From Candidatus Caccocola faecipullorum (GTDB lineage Bacteria > Synergistota > Synergistia > Synergistales > Synergistaceae): a DNA stretch of 19,843 nt. This document shows positions 13,859 to 19,843 of this stretch, in pieces (within the stretch, counting starts at the first letter, position 1; the number at the start of each line of letters is the position of its first letter). The notes beneath the pieces were generated by a model. The model was not told where the DNA came from. It did not search any database and was given only the letters and a program-made list of their open reading frames with translations. The stretch spans positions 1-19,843 of the forward strand of contig DVKA01000210.1 of NCBI GenBank assembly GCA_018716365.1. Reading direction: 5' to 3'. The position numbers and the translations under genes were made by a program.

Positions 13859-14350
13859 ATGAAGAATTTGACTGTTAATCCGTCTTATAAAATCGCGCTT
13901 TCGGCTTTGATCGCCGCGCTTTATGCCGGGCTTACGGCGGCGCTTGCGCCGGTCTCTTTTGGGCCGGTGCAGTTTCGCGTTGCGGAGGCGCTGACTTTGC
14001 TGCCGTTTTTTGTGCCGGAGGCGGTCCCGGGGCTTTTCGTTGGCTGTCTGCTTTCAAATATGCTCGGCGGTTTCGGCGTCGCGGACGTCGCGCTCGGCAG
14101 CGCGGCTACGCTTGCGGCGGCGTGGCTGACTTCGCGGATGCCGAATGTGTGGCTTGCGGCCGTGCCGCCCGTCGCCGTCAACGCCGCGGTCGTAGGCGTT
14201 TATCTTGCGTTTCTTACCGATACGCCGGTTTTGCTTTCGGTCGTTTACATAGCGTTCAGCCAGTCGGCGATATGCTTCGGCATCGGCGTGCCGCTCGCGC
14301 TTTATGTGAGCCGCTCGCACATGCTGGACGCGTTCCGGCGCGGGCGATGA
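13859..14350 (+). CDS. queT: QueT-like queuosine-precursor transporter
   Basis: A small integral membrane protein (163 aa) with about five hydrophobic segments. The signature region APVSFGPVQFRVAEALTLLPFFVPEAVPGLFVGCLLSNMLGGFGVADVALGS closely resembles the QueT family, thought to be substrate-specific (S) components of ECF-type importers for the preQ1/queuine precursor of tRNA queuosine. No ATPase or T component is nearby, so it would share an energising module encoded elsewhere. No ribosome-binding site precedes the ATG, and a TATAAT sits 7 bp upstream, suggesting a leaderless mRNA. It is followed after 28 bp by the dGTPase gene. The family is fairly certain; the substrate is inferred from the family. 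Confidence 0.88.
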   Translation: MKNLTVNPSYKIALSALIAALYAGLTAALAPVSFGPVQFRVAEALTLLPFFVPEAVPGLFVGCLLSNMLGGFGVADVALGSAATLAAAWLTSRMPNVWLAAVPPVAVNAAVVGVYLAFLTDTPVLLSVVYIAFSQSAICFGIGVPLALYVSRSHMLDAFRRGR

Positions 14351-14378
14351 ATTTTTTCACTGTTGGGAGGCTTGTGAT

Positions 14379-15407
14379 ATGAATATACGCGAACGGTGGG
14401 AGGAGGTCGAGCGCGCGATTCTGTCGCCTTCCGCCTGTCTGTCTGTGAACAGCCGCGGACGCGAGAGGGCGGAGGAGCCGTGCGCGATACGCACCTGCTT
14501 CCAGCGTGACAGGGACAGGATTATCCACTGCAAATCTTTCCGCAGGCTGAAATACAAGACGCAGGTCCTTCTTCTGCCTGAGGGCGACCATTACAGGACG
14601 CGGCTTACGCATACGCTCGAAGTTTCGCAGATTGCGCGTACGATTTCGCGTGCGCTGCGGCTTAACGAGGATCTGACGGAGGCGATAGCTCTGGGCCACG
14701 ACCTCGGACATACGCCGTTCGGCCACATGGGGGAGCGCGTGCTGGACAAGCTGGCGCGCGAGAACGGCCTGCCGGGCTTCCATCACGCGGCGCAGAGCCT
14801 GCGCGTCGTGGACTGTCTGGAAAAGGATGGGCGCGGGCTGAATCTCACATGGGAGGTGCGCATGGGCATCCTCCAGCATTCCAAAGGGCAGGTCGACGTG
14901 CGTTCCGGCTACGGGCTGACTAATCCGTCTAGCATGGAGGCATGGGTTGTGCGAGTGTCGGACTCGCTGGCCTACCTGAATCACGACATAGACGACGCGC
15001 TGCGCGCCGGGCTGCTTGATGCGGACGAGATGCCCGAGGATATGCGCGCGCTGATAACCATGCGCAATTCGCGCCGTATCGACGGGATGATTACTGATGT
15101 GGTCGAAAACAGCACGCCTGAGGCGATCGGCTTCAGCGCGGGTATGCTGGGGCAGATCGAGCGGCTGCGCAGCTTTTTGTACGAGCACGTCTACGCAAGG
15201 GCGAACGCCATCATCGAGGAGTCGCGCGTGGAGCACGTCATCACGGCGCTTTTCAACAAACGCATGGAGAACAACGGCGGTTCGGCGCGCGAGGCTGTGG
15301 ATATGATTTCGGGCATGACGGACCGTTTCGCTCTGCATATGTTCCAGAAGAACTTTGTGCCGCGCCCGTGGCCGAAGGTGACGGGATTTTACGAGGTTTC
15401 GCAATGA
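14379..15407 (+). CDS. dgt: Deoxyguanosinetriphosphate triphosphohydrolase-like protein (HD superfamily)
   Basis: A 342-aa dNTPase of the short Dgt-like class, which removes triphosphate from dGTP or other dNTPs and so tunes nucleotide pools. The HD metal site is intact: H78 (RTRLTHTLEV), H107-D108 (GHDLGHTPFGH) and D195 (RVSDSLAYLNHDIDDAL). The N-terminal DRDRIIHCKSFRRLKYKTQV is strongly characteristic. The C-terminal helical part (SRRIDGMITDVVENS ... RVEHVITALFNKRM) matches the family. GGGAGG at 14365-14370 is 8 bp from the ATG. The stop overlaps the start of the next small gene (ATGA). Being shorter than E. coli Dgt, its nucleotide preference cannot be assumed. Confidence 0.94.
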   Translation: MNIRERWEEVERAILSPSACLSVNSRGRERAEEPCAIRTCFQRDRDRIIHCKSFRRLKYKTQVLLLPEGDHYRTRLTHTLEVSQIARTISRALRLNEDLTEAIALGHDLGHTPFGHMGERVLDKLARENGLPGFHHAAQSLRVVDCLEKDGRGLNLTWEVRMGILQHSKGQVDVRSGYGLTNPSSMEAWVVRVSDSLAYLNHDIDDALRAGLLDADEMPEDMRALITMRNSRRIDGMITDVVENSTPEAIGFSAGMLGQIERLRSFLYEHVYARANAIIEESRVEHVITALFNKRMENNGGSAREAVDMISGMTDRFALHMFQKNFVPRPWPKVTGFYEVSQ

Positions 15408-15700
15408 TGAAGTTTGCTTTTCTCATAATGGGAGATTTTGATTCGTCGAAGGACAGGGCCGCGATTCACGGCGGCGCTGCGCAGATTATAGGCGTGCCGT
15501 CCGTCGAAGCGGCCTGCCGCGAGGCTGCGGCGCTGCTGGAAGAGGGCGTCGGCTGCATAGAGCTCTGCGGGGCTTTTAAGGCGGAGGACGCGCGTCGCGT
15601 CATTGAGGCGACGGGGAATAAAATCCCGGTAGGTTACGTTACGCATCTGCCGGAGCAGGACGAGGTTTTCGCCGCAGCTTTCGGAAACGGCGGAAATTAG
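15404..15700 (+). CDS. Small conserved protein, DUF6506-like
   Basis: A 98-aa soluble protein. The sequence MKFAFLIMGDFDSSKDRAAIHGGAAQIIGV, the alternating ACREAAALLEEGVGCIELCGAF and the tail GNKIPVGYVTHLPEQDEVFAAAF resemble, from memory, proteins annotated as DUF6506. No function is known to me. The alternating beta and helix pattern and the IELCGAF segment suggest a compact alpha/beta fold. ATG 15404 overlaps the dgt stop as ATGA and is followed by a second ATG at 15407; either could be used. Tight coupling to dgt suggests coordinated expression but does not prove a shared pathway. Confidence 0.8.
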   Translation: MMKFAFLIMGDFDSSKDRAAIHGGAAQIIGVPSVEAACREAAALLEEGVGCIELCGAFKAEDARRVIEATGNKIPVGYVTHLPEQDEVFAAAFGNGGN

Positions 15701-15718
15701 CGCAGAGCGCGCGGCTGT

Positions 15719-16246
15719 ATGACGGCGTCGTCGATTCTGCGCAAGTATGTGATTCCGCTTCTCGCCGCCGCCATCGCCATATCCGTCTATATGCGGCAGG
15801 GCGGGGAGGCGGCTGGGATTTCCGATGTTCTTGGCTTCGCGCCGGAGGGCGGGCAGGTAGTCCGCAGCGAAGATACGCACGGCGGATGTCACGGCGACGG
15901 GCATAGGTTTATCGTAATGGACTTCGGCGGGGAGAGCGGGCGCGCTCTCGCGGCGCGCCTTGAGGCTAGCGAAAGGTGGAAGCATCTGCCTTTCGACAGG
16001 ACGCTGACGGCGCTCGCCTACGGCCTGCGCGAAGAGGCGCGTCAGACCGGCCCCTATGTCACTGGGCGCGGCGGCGGGGCGCTGTTGCCGAAGATAGGAA
16101 AAGGATATTATTTTTTCAAGGACAGGCACGCGGAGGCAGGTTCAGGCGGCGGCGCGGAACTTCTCTCTCGCGGTTCATTCAACTTCACGCTCGCGGTTTT
16201 CGACGCAGCTGCGAACAGGCTCTATTATTACGAGCTGGATACGTAA
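15719..16246 (+). CDS. Exported or membrane-anchored protein of unknown function
   Basis: A 175-aa protein with an N-terminal hydrophobic stretch (about residues 11-24, VIPLLAAAIAISVY) after a short basic start, most likely a signal anchor. The mature domain begins with a distinctive SEDTHGGCHGDGHRFIVMDF motif (about 50-69). It ends RGSFNFTLAVFDAAANRLYYYELDT, a beta-rich tail. I recall similar motif pairs in uncharacterised Firmicutes proteins but cannot name a family. The H/G/D-rich patch could bind a metal, which is speculation. The gene lies 18 bp after the previous stop with no clear ribosome-binding site, so it is probably the last gene of the queT-dgt unit. A terminator follows. Confidence 0.75.
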   Translation: MTASSILRKYVIPLLAAAIAISVYMRQGGEAAGISDVLGFAPEGGQVVRSEDTHGGCHGDGHRFIVMDFGGESGRALAARLEASERWKHLPFDRTLTALAYGLREEARQTGPYVTGRGGGALLPKIGKGYYFFKDRHAEAGSGGGAELLSRGSFNFTLAVFDAAANRLYYYELDT

Positions 16247-16269
16247 AATCAAAACTTATTCGCGGGCAT

Positions 16270-16300
16270 GAAAAAAGGGGCTTCGCGCCCCTTTTTCTTT
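16270..16300. terminator. Bidirectional terminator between convergent genes
   Basis: Stem AAAAAGGGGC (16272-16281) and GCCCCTTTTT (16287-16296) with loop TTCGC. A/T tracts on both sides allow it to end both the queT-dgt transcript (+) and the pbp1A transcript (-). Confidence 0.92.
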
Positions 16301-18633
16301 TATATTATTCCGTATTGTTTCAGCAGCTCCTGATAACGGTCTTCGACAGCTTCTGGCGTGTCGTAATTTCTCTTTGGGTATGCCGGCGCGGGCTTCGCGC
16401 TTGGGACTTTTGCCGGTTCTTCCTCCTTCGGCTTCTGTGTAGGCGTGACGGGAGCCGTGGTCGCCGGCGTCTCCGCCGTGCCCGCTCCAGTCCCGGCGCC
16501 GGGCTGCGGCTGTACCGCAGGCGCGCCGCTCAGGTGCAGCGCGTAGAGGTTTACGTCCGTCTCTTCGTCTATCGGCGCGAGCAGAAGGACCGGAGCGTTG
16601 GCGTCGGCAAGCGCGCCAGCGAGCGTGCCGCCGTGCCACGGGCAGAGAGACGAAGGCGCGTGGCCGAGCGGCAGCAGAAGCTCGGCGGCCTCGCAGCCCG
16701 GCGCGGCGAGGAAGCCGGTCGCCTTGCAGACGCTTACTGATTCAACTTCGGCGTCCGCCGGTATGGAGAATGTAGCGGGAAGGCTGCGCGCCTTCACGGC
16801 GTAGTCTACAAAATTCTTCCAGACTGGCAGCGCGGCGACGGCTCCGGTGGATTTGCCGCCGAGCGGCTTGTGGTCGTCGTTGCCGACGTAGACCACGACG
16901 ACGAGCCCCGGCACGCCGCCGACGAACCACGCGTCGGTCCATTCGTTGGTCGTCCCGGTCTTGCCGAAGGTCTCATACCCGTTGACCTTGGCGCGCGCGC
17001 CGGTGCCCCACGCCGTGACCTGCTGGAGCATAGAGCGCATCGTGACTGCGACGGCCGGAGTCAGAGCCGGCGTGAGCTGCGGGCCGTTCTGCTCAAGCGT
17101 CTCGCTGCGCTGGGAGAGGATTTCCTTTATCGCATAAGGCTTCACCTGATAGCCGTTGTTGGCGAACGACGAATAGGCGACGCAGAGTTCGAGCGGCGTC
17201 AGGCTCGCCGTGCCGAGCGCGACGGATAGGTCGTCCGGCAGGTGCGGCGTCGTTATGCCTATGCGCCGCGCGAGATCCGCAATGTGGCGGACGCCGCTTA
17301 TCTGCGCCAGACGCACTGCAGACGTGTTTATCGAACGCGCGAGCGCGCGCATCAGCGTAATCTCGCCGTCGTATTTGTCCGATGTGTAGTTGCCTGGGGC
17401 CCAGCCGTTTGGGAAGAGCAGCGGCGCGTCGAGCACGTGGTCCACTCCGCGGTAGCCCTGCTCAAGCGCCGAGGCGTAGACTATCGGCTTGAACGCCGAG
17501 CCCGGCTGGCGGAAGGCCTGCGTCGCGCGGTTGAACTTGCTCTTGTTGAAATCGCGTCCGCCGACGAGCGCGAGTATCTCTCCCGTGTTCGGATCTATCG
17601 CTACGAGCGCGCCTTCGTGCTTCATCGAGGAGACGAGCTCCTCGGCCTTGGTCTGGAGATCCTTGTCTATCGTCGTGTACACGCTGAGGCCGCCCCTGTA
17701 AATCCTGTCGGCGCCATATGAAGGCAGCAGGTGGCTGAAAAGTATGTACGAGACGAAATAGGGGGCGTCTTCGAGCGTTATCGGGTTGCCGCGCCGCGCG
17801 CTCTCCGCAAGCTTCGGCGCTTTGTTGATGTTGGCGTCGTAATCGGATTTTGAAATCCAGTCGAGGTCTAGCATCCTGCGCAGGACGTACGACTTGCGTG
17901 CCTGCGAGTTGCCCTCGTGGCGGAACGGCGAATATTTCTCGGGGGCGGCTACGAGTCCAGCGAGCACCGCCGATTCGTTGATGTCTAGGTTCGCAGGCGC
18001 TTTGCCGAAATATTCGCGCGAGGCGGCCTCTATGCCGTAGGTGCCGTGTCCCATGTATATCGTGTTGAGATACATCTCAAGAAGCTGGTCTTTAGTGTAG
18101 ATGCGTTCCAGCCGTATCGCCAGAACTATTTCACGCGCCTTGCGGATTATCGTTTTTTCATTGGAAAGGAAGAGGTTGCGCGCAAGCTGCTGCGTTATCG
18201 TGCTCGCGCCCTGCTTCGCCTCGCCGTGGAATACGTCCACCATGAAGGCGCGCGCTATGGAAACGGGGCGGATGCCGCCATGATCGTAGAATTTATCGTC
18301 CTCCGCCGCGAGGATGGCCTTCACCATCCACGGCGAAACGTTCTGGAGCTTCACCCACGTGCGGTTTTCCTGGAAGAGCTGCGTTATCAGCCTGCCCTTG
18401 CAGTCGTAGACCTTCGTGGCGAGGCTCGGCTCGTGCGCCAGTATCTCCGGCGTCGTCGGCAGGGACTCCGTGATCTCCTTGAGGAAGAGCAGGCAGGCGA
18501 CTGCGACGGCGGCGGCGGCTACCGCCGCGGTGAGCATGAAAGAGGCAAAAAATTTAGATGCGAAAGATTTTTTCCTGCGCGGCTTCTTATTCGCCAGAGA
18601 AAAATCCTTGTCGTCCTTGTTGGTTCGGGACAT
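16300..18633 (-). CDS. Class A penicillin-binding protein 1A (glycosyltransferase and transpeptidase)
   Basis: This bifunctional peptidoglycan synthase (777 aa) polymerises lipid II and cross-links stem peptides outside the inner membrane. It has a basic cytoplasmic tail (1-30), a single membrane segment (about 31-52), and a GT51 domain with E111 in AAEDDKFYDHGG and GASTITQQLARN at 142-153. The transpeptidase domain has SxxK (S379-K382, GSAFKP), SxN (S434-N436) and KTG (558-560, GKTGTTNEWTDAWFVGG). After the catalytic domain there is a cysteine-bearing segment (CKATGFLAAPGCE ... CPWH) and a Pro/Ala/Thr-rich tail of about 690-760 ending in a short helix. GGAGG on the minus strand is 9 bp from the ATG. 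This is most likely the PBP1A-type (mrcA/ponA) enzyme. Confidence 0.96.
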   Translation of the reverse strand: MSRTNKDDKDFSLANKKPRRKKSFASKFFASFMLTAAVAAAAVAVACLLFLKEITESLPTTPEILAHEPSLATKVYDCKGRLITQLFQENRTWVKLQNVSPWMVKAILAAEDDKFYDHGGIRPVSIARAFMVDVFHGEAKQGASTITQQLARNLFLSNEKTIIRKAREIVLAIRLERIYTKDQLLEMYLNTIYMGHGTYGIEAASREYFGKAPANLDINESAVLAGLVAAPEKYSPFRHEGNSQARKSYVLRRMLDLDWISKSDYDANINKAPKLAESARRGNPITLEDAPYFVSYILFSHLLPSYGADRIYRGGLSVYTTIDKDLQTKAEELVSSMKHEGALVAIDPNTGEILALVGGRDFNKSKFNRATQAFRQPGSAFKPIVYASALEQGYRGVDHVLDAPLLFPNGWAPGNYTSDKYDGEITLMRALARSINTSAVRLAQISGVRHIADLARRIGITTPHLPDDLSVALGTASLTPLELCVAYSSFANNGYQVKPYAIKEILSQRSETLEQNGPQLTPALTPAVAVTMRSMLQQVTAWGTGARAKVNGYETFGKTGTTNEWTDAWFVGGVPGLVVVVYVGNDDHKPLGGKSTGAVAALPVWKNFVDYAVKARSLPATFSIPADAEVESVSVCKATGFLAAPGCEAAELLLPLGHAPSSLCPWHGGTLAGALADANAPVLLLAPIDEETDVNLYALHLSGAPAVQPQPGAGTGAGTAETPATTAPVTPTQKPKEEEPAKVPSAKPAPAYPKRNYDTPEAVEDRYQELLKQYGII

Positions 18634-18672
18634 TCTTCGATACCTCCGAAGCGTTTCTGCATATATGACGAG

Positions 18673-18681
18673 ATTATATCA
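18673..18681 (-). promoter_or_regulatory. Extended -10 promoter of the PBP1A gene
   Basis: On the minus strand TGATATAAT is an exact extended -10 (TGnTATAAT), about 40 bp before the start codon. No -35 match occurs at the usual distance, consistent with extended -10 promoters. Confidence 0.75.
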
Positions 18682-18718
18682 CATGGCGCGTCGCCGCCGG
18701 AGCGGCGGAGAAGGCATG

Positions 18719-18749
18719 AAAAAAGGGCGTCCGCGCGGGACGCCCTTTT
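18719..18749 (-). terminator. Rho-independent terminator of the YkvI-like gene
   Basis: Perfect 12-bp stem (18721-18732 with 18738-18749, core GGGCGTCC/GGACGCCC) with loop GCGCG. On the minus strand it runs into TTTTTT. It insulates the transporter gene from the PBP1A promoter that follows. Confidence 0.93.
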
Positions 18750-18773
18750 GACGCTTATTTTTACGAAAGTCCG

Positions 18774-19843
18774 TTACTTGCCGAGCTTCTTCGTAAGACC
18801 GAAGGTCTTTGCGAACATGAAGAGGATGACGAGGATGCCGACGTAGCCGTTGATTCCGTAGATGATGTTGACTATCTGGCGGAAGGGGAGCATGAGCGCC
18901 ACGAAGCAGGCTACTGCGCCGAGGCCGGCCGTGAGGGCGTAGAACTTCGTCGTCTTTTCCTGAGCGAATCTCGCGGACACGGTCCAGAGAAGCGGGACGG
19001 CCGTCGTGAAGATACCGGCGAGGATTACGACGGAGAATATCGAGGCGAGAGGCGGCCAGAGGAATTCAGCAAGGATTAGCGACGGAATGTCGGAGGCGTA
19101 GAGAGCTTCGAAGTGGGTGAGAAGTCCGAAGGCGAGGACGAGCGCGCCGGCGACGAATCCGGTCGCGCCGAGCGTTGCGCCGATGACGGCTTCTTTCTTG
19201 CTGTTGGCCTTCGTTCCCATGGCCGCGCAGAATGCCGCGAGCCAGAGGAGGCAGAATCCAACGTAGGAGAATCCTGACATGAACCAGTTGCTTCCGACGC
19301 GGATGAACTTTTCCGGGTCGAGCGTGCCGGAATTGATGAGCGCGACGCCTTCAGCGATGCCGCTTGGGTTCGTGATTATCGCTCCGGCGCCGACGCCGAG
19401 CGCGATGAGTACGATGATCGGGCCGATGGAGCCGATGACGTCGACTATTTTACCGAGGCCGAGGATGACGACGCCGACAGAGACGACGAGCATGAAGATC
19501 GCGCCGTACGCCGGGGGAAGATGATAGTACTGATTGAAGGTTCCGCCTGCGCCGCCGAGCATGACTATGTACGACATATAAATAAACGCGATTGAGAAAT
19601 AATCGTAGAAGCCGCCGATGTATTTGCCGCAGTAGTAGCGGTATATATCGTTCGTGTTCGGGAAGTGCTCGTCATATCCTGCGCACATGAAGCTGGAGCA
19701 GAGGTAGACGAAGCAGATAAGGACGAAACCTCCGACGAGCAGCCCTTCATACCCGTAACCGGCGAAATACTGGAGGACTTCCTGACCGGTGGCGAAACCG
19801 GCGCCGATCAAGAACGCGATGACTGCGCCCGCGAACTTGATGA
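18774..19843 (-). CDS. YkvI-like membrane transporter, 5' end beyond the window
   Basis: A polytopic membrane protein, at least 355 aa visible, with about ten hydrophobic segments. The N-terminal signature IKFAGAVIAFLIGAGFATGQEVLQYFAGYG resembles the YkvI family (COG3949), distant relatives of the APC/LeuT-fold amino-acid transporters; glycine-rich breaks such as GAGFATGQE are typical unwound substrate-site helices. The frame is open to the window edge, where it still encodes conserved family sequence. The true start therefore lies beyond 19843, and the internal TTG at 19811 should not be taken as the start. The protein ends in a basic tail (FGLTKKLGK). Substrate unknown; amino acids or their derivatives are the likely class. 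Confidence 0.82.
   Translation of the reverse strand, partial: IKFAGAVIAFLIGAGFATGQEVLQYFAGYGYEGLLVGGFVLICFVYLCSSFMCAGYDEHFPNTNDIYRYYCGKYIGGFYDYFSIAFIYMSYIVMLGGAGGTFNQYYHLPPAYGAIFMLVVSVGVVILGLGKIVDVIGSIGPIIVLIALGVGAGAIITNPSGIAEGVALINSGTLDPEKFIRVGSNWFMSGFSYVGFCLLWLAAFCAAMGTKANSKKEAVIGATLGATGFVAGALVLAFGLLTHFEALYASDIPSLILAEFLWPPLASIFSVVILAGIFTTAVPLLWTVSARFAQEKTTKFYALTAGLGAVACFVALMLPFRQIVNIIYGINGYVGILVILFMFAKTFGLTKKLGK

Noticed and set aside
14256..15404. 382-codon minus-strand frame across dgt
   Set aside because: Shadow of dgt; low-complexity Arg/His/Ala-rich product and no ribosome-binding site.
13656..16250. Genomic island integrated at the ssrA 3' end
   Set aside because: ssrA is a common integration site, but there is no integrase and I found no repeat of the ssrA 3' end downstream. 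Codon use after ssrA looks slightly more T- and G-ending, which is not enough evidence.

Overview
The window is a GC-rich bacterial chromosome segment, mostly housekeeping, with 20 protein genes, two stable RNAs and unusually readable regulatory DNA. I see no insertion sequence, integrase, CRISPR array or tRNA gene. The PstS precursor has an AxA signal-peptidase I site and no lipobox cysteine, which suggests a diderm (outer-membrane) cell. An Lrp regulator, a YkvI-type transporter and heavy use of ATA isoleucine codons at high GC fit an amino-acid-fermenting member of Synergistota. That placement is inference only; no 16S or marker alignment was possible.

Layout. (1) 37-516: Lrp/AsnC regulator closed by a strong hairpin. 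(2) 732-7493: a complete phosphate module, pstS-pstC-pstA-pstB-phoU-phoB-phoR, all on +, tightly packed behind one promoter carrying four Pho-box-like repeats in place of a -35. Transporter, brake (PhoU) and PhoB/PhoR two-component system are thus in one apparently autoregulated unit. (3) 7495-8181, minus strand: an unrecognised 155-aa protein downstream of the small SRP RNA gene, which has a near-perfect promoter and a long terminal helix. (4) 8291-9820: nfeD plus an SPFH/stomatin gene, a known membrane-microdomain pair, with its own terminator. (5) 9825-11779: a MerR-family regulator followed by two half-size CHR (chromate-transporter family) genes. A MerR-type promoter with a 19-bp spacer and central dyad sits exactly at the regulator's stop codon, making this a self-contained ligand-sensing transport cassette with unknown substrate. 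(6) 11830-12675, minus: a nucleotidyltransferase-fold protein. (7) 12736-13712: smpB and ssrA (tmRNA), the ribosome-rescue pair, apparently expressed from one promoter upstream of smpB. (8) 13846-16246: queT-like transporter, dGTPase, a small DUF6506-like protein and an exported protein of unknown function. (9) 16300-18633, minus: class A penicillin-binding protein 1A. (10) 18774-19843, minus: a YkvI-like transporter cut by the window edge.

The most interesting points are the MerR-CHR cassette and its promoter, the Pho-box array, the SRP RNA whose end helix may double as a terminator, the predicted non-alanine resume codon (GUC) in tmRNA, and two genes (merR and queT) that appear to lack a Shine-Dalgarno leader.
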